Shown here: positions 14,008 through 20,891 of the stretch, piece by piece | Layout: each line of letters opens with the position of its first letter | Numbering within the stretch: the first letter of the stretch is position 1 | From: an uncultured Eggerthella sp. | GTDB taxonomy: Bacteria > Actinomycetota > Coriobacteriia > Coriobacteriales > Eggerthellaceae | Length of the DNA: 25,558 nucleotides | NCBI GenBank assembly: GCA_900547965.1 | Contig: URJE01000015.1 | Coordinates: 1-25,558 of the forward strand | Direction: 5' to 3' | Position numbers and translations under genes: made by a program | The notes under the pieces: generated by a model | Databases searched by the model: none | The model's input: the letters and a program-made list of their open reading frames with translations, nothing else | What the model was told of the DNA's origin: nothing

Positions 14008-15315
14008 TTAGTCGAGTTTTGCGAAAGCCTGCTCGAGGTCCCAAATGATGTCTTCGGCGTTTTCGGTGCCGATGGAAAGACGAATAGTGGAAGGCGTGAT
14101 GCCCTGATCGGCCAGTTCGGCTTCGGTGAGCTGGGAATGCGTGGTAGAGGCGGGGTGGATTACGAGGCTCTTAACGTCTGCCACGTTTGCCAGCAAAGAA
14201 AAGATCTGAAGGTTGTCGATGAACTTCCAAGCTGCTTCCTTGCCGCCTTCGATTTCGAACGTAAAGATGGAAGCTCCTCCGTTGGGGAAGTACTTCTGGT
14301 ACAGCTCGTGGTCGGGGTGATCGGGAAGGCTGGGATGGTTCACCTTGGCAACACGGGGGTTGTTCAGGAGGTATTCCACAACCTTCTTCGTGTTTTCCAC
14401 GTGGCGATCTACGCGTAGGGAAAGCGTTTCCGTGCCCTGCAGAAGGATCCATGCATTGAAGGGTGAAATGCAGGGGCCTTCGTCGCGCAGCAAGATGGCG
14501 CGAATGTAGGTTACGAAGGCGGCGGGACCTACGGCATCCGCGAAAGAAACGCCGTGATAGCTGGGGTTGGGAGCGGCGATGGGGGCATACTTGCCGCTTG
14601 CCTTCCAGTCGAAGTTGCCACCGTCGACGATTACGCCACCGAGGGAAGATCCATGCCCGCCGATGAACTTGGTTGCGGAATGAACCACGATGTTGGCGCC
14701 ATGCTCAAGCGGGCGGAACAGATACGGGGTGCCGAACGTGTTGTCGACAACAACGGGCAAGCCGTGCTTCTTGGCGATTTCGGAGATTGCGTCGATGTTG
14801 GGGATGTCGGAGTTGGGGTTGCCCAGGGTTTCCAGGTAGATGGCCTTGGTGTTTTCTTTGATGGCGCCTTCTACTTCTTCCAGGTTGTGGGCATCGACGA
14901 AGGTGGTCTCAACGCCGAATTGGGAAATGGTGTGCTCCAGGAAGTTGAAGGATCCACCGTAGATGGTCTTCTGTGCCACGATGTGGTCGCCTGCCTGGGC
15001 AAGCGCCTGAATAGTAAGGGTGATGGCTGCAGCGCCAGATGCTACCGCCAGGCCTGCTACACCGCCTTCAAGAGCAGCGATGCGGTCTTCGAACACGCCC
15101 TGGGTGGAATTGGTAAGGCGGCCGTAGATGTTGCCTGCATCTGCCAGGCCGAAGCGGTCGGCTGCGTGCTGGGAATTGCGGAATACGTAGCTGGTGGTTT
15201 GGTAAATCGGCACTGCGCGGGAATCGGATGCCGGATCGGCTTCCTCCTGGCCAACGTGCAGGGCCAAGGTGTCGAACTTGAATTCGTGATTGGGGTTGTT
15301 TACGAACTGGCTCAT
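14008..15315 (-). CDS. metY: O-acetylhomoserine sulfhydrylase (aminocarboxypropyltransferase)
   Basis: A 435-residue PLP enzyme of the Cys/Met metabolism family that makes homocysteine from O-acetylhomoserine and sulfide in the cytoplasm. The N-terminal FDTLALHVGQE, the PIYQTTSYVF segment, YGR (64-66), the DNTFGTPYL segment (D191) and the PLP lysine K216 in VHSATKFIGGHG are all present; length and the ASTTHSQL segment near the C terminus fit MetY rather than the shorter MetB/MetC. Start ATG 15315 follows GAAAGGAA. It has a good promoter and a strong terminator, so it is a single-gene unit. Flanked by two metE-like genes and a LysR regulator, it supplies the homocysteine that they would methylate. 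Confidence 0.95.
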   Translation of the reverse strand: MSQFVNNPNHEFKFDTLALHVGQEEADPASDSRAVPIYQTTSYVFRNSQHAADRFGLADAGNIYGRLTNSTQGVFEDRIAALEGGVAGLAVASGAAAITLTIQALAQAGDHIVAQKTIYGGSFNFLEHTISQFGVETTFVDAHNLEEVEGAIKENTKAIYLETLGNPNSDIPNIDAISEIAKKHGLPVVVDNTFGTPYLFRPLEHGANIVVHSATKFIGGHGSSLGGVIVDGGNFDWKASGKYAPIAAPNPSYHGVSFADAVGPAAFVTYIRAILLRDEGPCISPFNAWILLQGTETLSLRVDRHVENTKKVVEYLLNNPRVAKVNHPSLPDHPDHELYQKYFPNGGASIFTFEIEGGKEAAWKFIDNLQIFSLLANVADVKSLVIHPASTTHSQLTEAELADQGITPSTIRLSIGTENAEDIIWDLEQAFAKLD

Positions 15316-15370
15316 GGCGAGTTCCTTTCTTTATGTGGAGGGGTGTGTTTCCTGTTTGCTAGCAAAACGA

Positions 15371-15403
15371 AGTAAACTCCCCAAAGCCCCTAGGGTCAAT
15401 AGG
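15371..15403 (-). promoter_or_regulatory. Promoter of metY
   Basis: On the minus strand TTGACC (plus 15394-15399) and TTTACT (plus 15371-15376) form a -35/-10 pair with an exact 17-base spacer. ATAGG (15399-15403) adjoins the -35 on its upstream side, resembling the start of the element found at both metE-like promoters. Confidence 0.7.
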
Positions 15404-15700
15404 AATTGATGAAAAAGCGCAGCTCAGGGGCATGCTTTATTCGGATAGCCTGGGTTTGGGAAAACCTATAGCGGCCTTTTGCCTGCGAAAACGCCGTTGT
15501 TTTGAGGCGTTTGTCGGGCCGATCGTGCCTCTGTGGCAAGCGCCTGGGGCGGCAATGTTGCGGTTGTTTCCCCTCTGTTCTTCGCGCTGGTTGTGCACAT
15601 GTACGTTATCAATCTGGATTTGGCATCGCTTTCCAGCATTGTCGGTTAGCCTTTGCTTCGCGGGCCCGTAGGGAACTGCGGGCCTTTTCGTGCTCAAGGG
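15404..15700. other. Long gap between metY and lysR with a possible structured transcript
   Basis: No gene is recognised. A 79-codon frame at 15432-15671 is Trp/Cys-rich and poorly supported. AGGCGTTTG (near 15504-15512) can pair with CAAGCGCCT (near 15538-15546), and the segment ends in a terminator-like hairpin at 15663-15688. I found no SAM, SAH or T-box riboswitch consensus. A small untranslated RNA is possible but unproven. Confidence 0.3.
15663..15688 (+). terminator. Possible terminator in the metY-lysR gap
   Basis: GGCCCG (15663-15668) and CGGGCC (15679-15684) form a 6-bp GC stem with a ten-base loop, followed by TTTT. No known gene precedes it on the plus strand, so it would end an unannotated transcript. 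Confidence 0.5.
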
Positions 15701-15709
15701 TGTAAAAAT

Positions 15710-15759
15710 GGGACGGGTACGAAATTTGTACTTCCGTAAATTTGTACCCGCCCTTTTTT
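15710..15759 (+). terminator. Terminator/attenuator-like hairpin just before lysR
   Basis: The left arm 15710-15727 (starting GGGACGGGTAC) pairs with the right arm 15738-15753 (ending TACCCGCCC) with two bulged bases and a ten-base loop, followed by TTTTTT. It ends 12 bases before the AAAGG ribosome binding site of lysR. AAATTTGTAC occurs twice within it, so it could also be an operator. Its position allows either upstream insulation or attenuation of lysR. Confidence 0.75.
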
Positions 15760-15784
15760 AGCCCTCTTCGAAAGGTCATGCACT

Positions 15785-16684
15785 GTGAAGCTTCAGCAAC
15801 TAATTTATGCCGTTAAGGTGGCCGAATGCGGCAGCATTACCGAAGCGGCGCGCCGTCTGTTCGTTTCGCAGCCTTCAGTTACCAGCGCCATTCACGACCT
15901 TGAGCAGGAAATGAACGTGCGCATCTTCGACCGTACCAACAAGGGTGTGGTGGTTTCCGCGGAAGGCGATACGTTTTTGGGTTATGCCCGCCAGGTGATA
16001 GAGCAGGCCGAGCTGCTGGAGGGCAAGTACAAGAACGCGAAGCAACGCATGCCGCATTTCGCCGTTTCGTGTCAGCATTACTCCTTTGCGGTGAACGCCT
16101 TCGTTGATGTGATTCGCGAATTCGATGCGGAACGCTATGACTTCACCCTGCGCGAAGAGCAGACCCATGAAATCATCGAAGACGTGGCCCGCATGAAAAG
16201 CGAGCTGGGAGTGCTGTACCTTTCTGCTCGCAACCGCGAGGTTATAAGCAAGATGCTTGTTGCCAGCGAATTGGCATTTGAGCCGCTGTTCCGTGCCGAG
16301 CCCCATGTGTTCGTATGCTCCGATCATCCCGTTGCCCAGCGCGCATCCGTAACTTTGGAAGACATGGCTAGCTACCCGTTTCTTTCCTATGAACAAGGCA
16401 GCTACAATTCCTTCTACTATTCGGAAGAGTTAACTTCTACACTCGACCGCAGCAAGAACATCCGCGTGCGCGATCGTGCAACGCTGTTCAACCTGCTTAT
16501 CGGCCTGAATGGCTACACCGTGTGTTCGGGTGTGATCAGCGCGGAATTGAATGGGTCTTCCATCGTTTCGGTGCCGCTGGATATCGACGAGTATATGGAA
16601 GTTGGCGTGGTAACCCGTAAGGGCACCCAACGTTCCCCGTACGGTGCGGCATACCTGGAGGCCATCAAGCGTCACATCCCGTAA
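15785..16684 (+). CDS. LysR-family transcriptional regulator, candidate methionine-gene regulator
   Basis: A 299-residue LTTR. The N-terminal helix-turn-helix (QLIYAVKVAECGSITEAARR and LFVSQPSVTSAIHDLE, residues about 5-40) is typical, followed by the periplasmic-binding-like effector domain (about 90-299). GTG 15785 was chosen because AAAGG (15771-15775) precedes it and no in-frame ATG fits; the protein begins MKLQQLIYAV as expected. It lies between metY and metE-like gene 2, 376 bases before the latter, and a T-N11-A dyad of the kind LysR proteins bind is found at that promoter and, in varied form, at metE-like gene 1. Regulation of the methionine island is therefore likely but inferred. 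The effector (often O-acetylserine or homocysteine for such regulators) is unknown. Confidence 0.9.
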   Translation: MKLQQLIYAVKVAECGSITEAARRLFVSQPSVTSAIHDLEQEMNVRIFDRTNKGVVVSAEGDTFLGYARQVIEQAELLEGKYKNAKQRMPHFAVSCQHYSFAVNAFVDVIREFDAERYDFTLREEQTHEIIEDVARMKSELGVLYLSARNREVISKMLVASELAFEPLFRAEPHVFVCSDHPVAQRASVTLEDMASYPFLSYEQGSYNSFYYSEELTSTLDRSKNIRVRDRATLFNLLIGLNGYTVCSGVISAELNGSSIVSVPLDIDEYMEVGVVTRKGTQRSPYGAAYLEAIKRHIP

Positions 16685-16717
16685 GCAGGGGCGAGAGAGG
16701 GACGAGAGGGGCAGGGG

Positions 16718-16744
16718 GGTCCAAGAGGGACAGGTACAGTTGGT
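16718..16744 (+). repeat. Dispersed repeat, copy A
   Basis: GGTCCAAGAGGGACAGGTAC followed by AGTTGGT. This is the same core found at 16761-16877, 18280-18376 and 19319-19345. A purine-rich stretch just before it (16690-16717) looks like a decayed further copy. Confidence 0.75.
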
Positions 16745-16760
16745 TGACGCGTTCAGGATA

Positions 16761-16877
16761 TCCAGGAGGGACAGGTGCGGTTGGCTGGAGGGGCATGTAC
16801 TATTGGCTCATTTGGGCAAAGTTTGCCAATTCCCAGTTATCTCATCAAATGTGCCAACCGCATCTGTTCCTCCTGCG
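16761..16877. repeat. Dispersed repeat as a large imperfect inverted repeat, copies B and C
   Basis: TCCAGGAGGGACAGGTGCGG-TTGGC (16761-16785) is matched by an inverted copy at 16853-16877 (21 of 25 positions by hand). Inside lie ATTGGC...GCCAAT and a GGCAAA-G-TTTGCC palindrome (about 16802-16830), so the whole can fold as a nested hairpin. It sits between lysR and the metE-like gene 2 promoter. Confidence 0.75.
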
Positions 16878-16951
16878 TCGGTTTGTTGGCGCTGCCTTGT
16901 CGGTTCGCCCCATTCAAAAGGGGGTCGGCCCTAATTTGATATTATGTTGTC

Positions 16952-16997
16952 ATAGGCTGTTTCTATTGCAAGCGCAAGCATTTCGGTATTTTACAAT
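16952..16997 (+). promoter_or_regulatory. Promoter of metE-like gene 2 with LysR box
   Basis: ATAG-N7-CTAT (16952-16966) is a dyad of the T-N11-A type bound by LysR proteins. It abuts a -35-like TTGCAA (16966-16971). TACAAT (16992-16997) may be the -10, but the 20-base spacer is long, which would suit an activator-dependent promoter. The sequence ATAGGC-TGTTTCTA here is shared with the metE-like gene 1 promoter. Confidence 0.55.
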
Positions 16998-17060
16998 CGC
17001 AAAGCGCCTTCGCATACTGTTCGATGTTCAATGAAGCTAACTCGAACAGAGGATGAAACC

Positions 17061-18197
17061 ATGACCGTTTCCACAGAAAACAATGCGCCGTTCCGTTGCG
17101 ATGTGGTGGGTAGCTTCCTGCGCCCCGATGTGCTGAAGCAAGCCCGCGCTGACTTCGAGGCGGGAACCATTACCGCTGCACAGCTTAAAACTGTTGAAGA
17201 TGTTGCCATTCGCGATTTGGTGGCAAAGCAGAAGGCCGCAGGCCTGAAGGTGGTTACCGACGGCGAGTTCCGTCGTAGCTACTGGCACCTTGATTTCATG
17301 TGGGGCTTGCAGGGCATCGAGCGTCGCACCAGCCGTGAAGGCTATATGTTCCACGACGAGGAAACCACGGCCGATACCGCAGTGGTTGTGGGTCCCATTT
17401 CTGGTGAAAACCACCCGTTTGTGGAGCATTTCAAGTTCACGCAGGCCCTTGCGGGCGAAGGTCATAGTGCCCGCCAAACCATCCCTGCCCCCATCCAAAC
17501 GTTTTCCGAGGTAACGCTCGATCGATGCGACGGCCAACAGGAAAGCTTGCGCAGTGTGTACGCAACCGATGAAGAGCTGTTCGATGCCATTGCGGCGGCA
17601 TATCGCCAGGTAATCGCCGACTTGTATGCTGCAGGCTGTCGTAACATCCAGTTCGACGACTGTACTTGGGGCATTTATTGCGACACCGACTTCGTGGCCA
17701 AAACGGGTATGCAGGCAGTGGATATCCGGAAGGTAAGCGAGCTGGGCGTGGCCCTGAACAATGCTGCTATCGAGGGCAAACCCGCCGACCTGGTTATCAA
17801 CACGCACGTGTGCCGCGGCAACTATCATTCCACCTACGCCTTCGAAGGCGGTTACGACCCAGTGGCTCCGTATCTGTTCGCCAACGAAAATGTGAATGCC
17901 TTCTACCTTGAATTCGACACGCCGCGCGCTGGTGGTTTCGAGCCATTGAAATACGTGGCTGAAGGCAAGAAGGTCGTTCTGGGCCTGATTACTTCCAAGC
18001 AGCCTGGCTTGGAAGACAAGGAAGCCGTTAAGGCGCGCATCGCCGAAGCGGCGAAGTACGTGCCGCTGGAAAACCTGTGTTTAAGCCCCCAGTGCGGTTT
18101 TGCCAGCTGCGAAATCGGCAATAAGCTTACCGAAGAAGAGCAGTGGGCCAAGGTTGCCTTGGTGCAGGAGATTGCCCGCGAAGTTTGGGGCGAATAG
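17061..18197 (+). CDS. Short (core) MetE-type methionine synthase, paralogue 2
   Basis: A 378-residue core-MetE protein, paralogue of 12618-13733, with the same single barrel and no N-terminal MetE half. Site residues are HVCRG (H249, C251), LEFD (E284) and SPQCGF (C345). The conserved GSFLRP, TDGEFRRSYWHLDF, FDDCTWG and GGYDPVAP segments align with paralogue 1. ATG 17061 was chosen over the in-frame ATG 17031 because AGAGGA (17048-17053) precedes it at the right distance. It is divergent in sequence around residues 85-115, where paralogue 1 differs most, which may reflect a different methyl donor or partner. The gene follows lysR on the same strand but has its own control region. Product: methionine from homocysteine, or possibly another thiol acceptor. 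Confidence 0.85.
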   Translation: MTVSTENNAPFRCDVVGSFLRPDVLKQARADFEAGTITAAQLKTVEDVAIRDLVAKQKAAGLKVVTDGEFRRSYWHLDFMWGLQGIERRTSREGYMFHDEETTADTAVVVGPISGENHPFVEHFKFTQALAGEGHSARQTIPAPIQTFSEVTLDRCDGQQESLRSVYATDEELFDAIAAAYRQVIADLYAAGCRNIQFDDCTWGIYCDTDFVAKTGMQAVDIRKVSELGVALNNAAIEGKPADLVINTHVCRGNYHSTYAFEGGYDPVAPYLFANENVNAFYLEFDTPRAGGFEPLKYVAEGKKVVLGLITSKQPGLEDKEAVKARIAEAAKYVPLENLCLSPQCGFASCEIGNKLTEEEQWAKVALVQEIAREVWGE

Positions 18198-18223
18198 CTC
18201 TTGGCCATCGACAGAGCGTCAGC

Positions 18224-18257
18224 AGCAGGGCCTGCAGGTTCACCTGCGGGCCCTGCT
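18224..18257 (+). terminator. Hairpin after metE-like gene 2
   Basis: AGCAGGGCCTGCAGG (18224-18238) and CCTGCGGGCCCTGCT (18243-18257) pair over 15 positions with one mismatch around a TTCA loop. No T-run follows, so termination is likely only in part; the large repeat hairpin at 18280-18376 lies just beyond. Confidence 0.55.
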
Positions 18258-18279
18258 CATGTTCGGGAGGTCCAAGAGG

Positions 18280-18376
18280 GGTCCAAGAGGGACGGGTGCA
18301 GTTGGCCATTTGCATGGAGCATGTCAATCCCGAAGTGCTCCGGTGAATGGCCAACTGTCCCCGTCCCTCTTGGACC
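18280..18376. repeat. Dispersed repeat as a long near-perfect hairpin between convergent genes
   Basis: The 31-base arms 18280-18310 (starting GGTCCAAGAGGGACGGGTGC) and 18346-18376 pair at 29 of 31 positions. An inner stem GGAGCA/TGCTCC (about 18316-18341) closes most of the loop. A partial extra copy (GGTCCAAGAGG, from 18269) precedes the left arm. It fills the gap between metE-like gene 2 and the UDG-like gene (ending 18381) and may act as a two-way terminator. Confidence 0.85.
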
Positions 18377-18380
18377 TCTT

Positions 18381-19217
18381 TTACAGCCGGATATCCGAGG
18401 CGGGCAGTTCATCGGCTACTTCGGTGATGTTCTTCCATAGGCGTTTAGGCATGAAACCGCGCCGCAACTCGGGGTTGTATCGGTCGGGTATGGCTACGGC
18501 ATCGTAGAAACGCTTCCAGGCATCGGCCATTAAGGCTTCGTCGGCGGTTTCTTCGGGCAGGGTAAGCTCGTCGCTTTTCACCAGCGTCCAAGCACCCTTC
18601 TGGGAAACGCCAGCAAGATGGTGTACCTCGTCGAAGATGATGAACGGCTGCGTGTTGAAGCGGGCAGCGAACCAGTCCATAAGGATGGGCACCACATTCG
18701 CCTTGGGGTTGCAGGCAGCGAACCACACGCCGCCCTGCATTTCGCGGAAGCGCAGGAACTGCATCATGTAATGGCGCTCATTCATCACTGATTTGTGCAG
18801 CTTTACCAGCGGTTCCACGCAAGGGTGCGCCAACTGGCCCAGTACGTTGCCCCGTTCCTGCATGGCATAACGCACGAAGGTACAGATGTTTGTGCCTTTT
18901 CCCGGTTCGTCGGAAAGGAAGGCGATGCGGATGGCGTCGAACGTGCTGCCGCCACAGGTGCGACATATGCCGGCGCGCACGCGGTTTGCTATGGCGGGGC
19001 TGGTGGGTATGCTTGCAGGTTGCTGGCCCAACCGCAGTTGCAGGTTTTCCTTCGTGGCTATTTCGCTGGGAACCAGCTTGCGTCGATACGTTTCGAAGAT
19101 GGCGCACAACAGCCCTTCCAAGGTGCTGTCGTAGATGAAGGCATATCCCGGGTTCGGGGCAGGGTAGCCTGGTGCTGGCGCAGGTGCACTGTGCTGCGAG
19201 ACGTTGTTGGTGCCCAT
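18381..19217 (-). CDS. UDG-like/DUF4130 DNA metabolism protein, partner of the radical-SAM protein
   Basis: A 278-residue protein that resembles the family often called SAM-linked uracil-DNA-glycosylase-like (DUF4130), seen next to a radical-SAM repair protein. FIYDSTLEGLLCAIFE (about residues 28-43) and the C-terminal RYNPELRRGFMPKRLWKNITE-type ending are diagnostic. The first ~25 residues are Pro/Ala-rich and probably a linker. ATG 19217 overlaps the upstream stop as TGATG, so translation is coupled; a longer in-frame extension to 19679 only reads antisense-like out-of-frame sequence of the upstream gene. It is thought to act in DNA repair or modification, but no reaction has been shown for most members. 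Its 3' end adjoins the repeat hairpin. Confidence 0.85.
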   Translation of the reverse strand: MGTNNVSQHSAPAPAPGYPAPNPGYAFIYDSTLEGLLCAIFETYRRKLVPSEIATKENLQLRLGQQPASIPTSPAIANRVRAGICRTCGGSTFDAIRIAFLSDEPGKGTNICTFVRYAMQERGNVLGQLAHPCVEPLVKLHKSVMNERHYMMQFLRFREMQGGVWFAACNPKANVVPILMDWFAARFNTQPFIIFDEVHHLAGVSQKGAWTLVKSDELTLPEETADEALMADAWKRFYDAVAIPDRYNPELRRGFMPKRLWKNITEVADELPASDIRL

Positions 19218-20671
19218 CAGGCGCACCAGCCAGGAAGCTCTTCGGCGGCGGTAGGCAGGTTCAGGCGTGTTGCGAAGGGCTCGGTTTTGCCCGAGGTGCT
19301 GGATGTGCCTAATGGACTGCCAAATGCACCTGTCCCTGTTGGACCTGCTGAAACATTCGGAACGCCGAACTCGAAGATGCTTGTTTGACCAGGCGCCACC
19401 TTGGCACTGCGCCTTCCATGGGCGCCGCCGTTTATGGGTGCGGCAAGTTTTGCCCGTAGTGTTTTCGGTTCGAATTCGCCCATGCTGCCTTGGTATTTCC
19501 CGGCGCAGGTTATGAAATAGCGGGCGCGTTTGAATGCGATGCCCAGCTTGCGCAACTCTGTCTCGCGCAGGCAGGTGGCCCGTCGGGCACGGATGATGTT
19601 GCGGGCACCGCGTGGCCCGATGCCCGGTACGCGCAGCAACGTTTCCAAGTTTGCCGTGTTCACTTCCACAGGGAAGCACTCGAGATGGTTCAAGGCCCAG
19701 TTCGCCTTCGGGTCTAGCTGTGGGTCTAAAAACGGGTGCGCTTCGTCTATCAGCTCGGCGGCATCGAACTTGTAGAAGCGCATCAGCCAGTCGGCCTGGT
19801 ACAGGCGATGCTCGCGGTTCAGCTGCACTCCCGATTCCGGTAGGCGTTTGTCGGTGCTTATCGGTAAATACGCGCTGAAGAATACGCGTTTCAGCGAAAG
19901 CGTGCGGTACAGGGCGCTGGCCAGGTTCAATATCTGAAAATCGGATTCGGGCGTGGCGCCTATTATCATCTGCGTTGATTGCCCGGCAGGCGCGAAGGCG
20001 CGGGTTTTGCGTACAATGGGCGCTTGCGCATAGTAGGTGGTGTTCTTGCGCATAAGGGCACGGGTGTCACGGTCTTCGGCGATGGATCCTTTTATCTGCC
20101 GCATGGGTGCGACGATATTCTGCTTCGACTTGTCGGGTGCCAATAGCGCCAGGCTTTTTCGCGAAGGAAGCTCCATGTTCACGCTTAGGCGGTCGGCCAA
20201 ATGCCCTAGTTCTTCAATAAGCTCGGGTGAAGTGCCGGGTACGGCTTTGGCGTGGATGTATCCGCGGAACTTGTACTCGTTTCGCAGGATGGAAAGCGCT
20301 TCTATCATTAGTTCCGTGGTGTAATCGGGGCTTTTGATAACGCCTGAACTGAGGAAAAGCCCTTCGATGTAGTTGCGGCGGTAAAAGCCCACGGTTAAGT
20401 CTGCCAATTCGCGTGGCTTGAACAGCGCACGGCGCACCTCGTTTTCGACGCGGTTCACGCAGTAGGCGCAGTTGTAGATGCATACGTTGGTCATAAGCAC
20501 TTTTAGCAACGTGATGCAACGCCCATCAGGTGTGAAGCTATGACAGATGCCCGCATCGATGGTGTTGCCCAATTCGCCTGCCTTGGCATGACGGTTTATG
20601 CCCGATGAAGTGCAGGCAACATCGTACTTGGCCGCATCGGCCAGCACTTCCAGCTTTGTTGCAATATCCAT
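19217..20671 (-). CDS. Putative DNA modification/repair radical-SAM protein with HhH domain
   Basis: A 484-residue radical-SAM enzyme. Cysteines C64, C68 and C71 in CIYNCAYC bind the [4Fe-4S] cluster that splits S-adenosylmethionine. A helix-hairpin-helix DNA-binding motif lies at about 341-363 (NLETLLRVPGIGPRGARNII). This matches the family annotated as putative DNA modification/repair radical-SAM protein, co-encoded with the UDG-like gene that follows with a TGATG overlap. The peptide QTSIF (429-433) near the family's usual end resembles a bacterial sliding-clamp-binding motif. Residues 443-453 (GPTGTGAFGSP) are encoded by a copy of the dispersed repeat, and the ~50-residue tail after GQTSIFEF looks like an added extension. 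The ATG at 20671 lies after a TTGACA/TAATCT promoter. Confidence 0.88.
   Translation of the reverse strand: MDIATKLEVLADAAKYDVACTSSGINRHAKAGELGNTIDAGICHSFTPDGRCITLLKVLMTNVCIYNCAYCVNRVENEVRRALFKPRELADLTVGFYRRNYIEGLFLSSGVIKSPDYTTELMIEALSILRNEYKFRGYIHAKAVPGTSPELIEELGHLADRLSVNMELPSRKSLALLAPDKSKQNIVAPMRQIKGSIAEDRDTRALMRKNTTYYAQAPIVRKTRAFAPAGQSTQMIIGATPESDFQILNLASALYRTLSLKRVFFSAYLPISTDKRLPESGVQLNREHRLYQADWLMRFYKFDAAELIDEAHPFLDPQLDPKANWALNHLECFPVEVNTANLETLLRVPGIGPRGARNIIRARRATCLRETELRKLGIAFKRARYFITCAGKYQGSMGEFEPKTLRAKLAAPINGGAHGRRSAKVAPGQTSIFEFGVPNVSAGPTGTGAFGSPLGTSSTSGKTEPFATRLNLPTAAEELPGWCA
19319..19345 (-). repeat. Dispersed repeat copy inside the radical-SAM gene
   Basis: On the minus strand GGTCCAACAGGGACAGGTGC plus ATTTGGC lies in frame within the 3' part of the coding sequence, encoding GPTGTGAFG. 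It matches copies A-C and the 18280 hairpin, differing in a few positions. The reading frame is kept. Confidence 0.8.
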
Positions 20672-20701
20672 ACGTACATCCGTTCGCCGCTTTCCTCCAA
20701 A

Positions 20702-20730
20702 AGATTACGCGAACATTTGTACGGTGTCAA
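20702..20730 (-). promoter_or_regulatory. Promoter of the radical-SAM/UDG-like operon
   Basis: On the minus strand a perfect -35 TTGACA (plus 20725-20730) is followed after 17 bases by TAATCT (plus 20702-20707), a weaker -10. Transcription would begin near 20695, about 25 bases before ATG 20671. Confidence 0.6.
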
Positions 20731-20820
20731 TGGACCTCATCGCCGAAGAGGCGTTCTGGCTTCAGATGCGAAAGAGAGCAGCCAATTATCAGTCAGTACA
20801 GCCCGTTCTTCTCTGGCTAG

Positions 20821-20850
20821 TTGGCTATGTGGGAGCGCCTTATAGATAAT
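20821..20850 (+). promoter_or_regulatory. Candidate promoter of the lipoprotein gene
   Basis: TTGGCT (20821-20826) and GATAAT (20845-20850) with an 18-base spacer lie 41 bases before the GTG start at 20892. A GGAAGG ribosome binding site is at 20880-20885. Confidence 0.45.
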
Positions 20851-20891
20851 AGGCAGGGGAAGCATTTGCGTGGATCAACGGAAGGCGTGCT

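Noticed and set aside
15432..15671. 79-codon Cys/Trp-rich frame between metY and lysR
   Set aside because: Ribosome-binding spacing is poor, the composition is unlike the neighbours, and the segment has RNA-like inverted repeats instead.
15404..15760. SAM or T-box riboswitch controlling the methionine genes
   Set aside because: I looked for S-box core strings and the T-box UGGNACCGCG motif near the metE, metY and lysR starts and found none; GGGAACTGCGGG at 15671-15682 is only a partial likeness.
19218..19679. N-terminal extension of the UDG-like protein to 19679
   Set aside because: The extension reads a different frame of the radical-SAM gene, is Arg/His/Cys-rich without domains, and the TGATG start at 19217 fits the family start.
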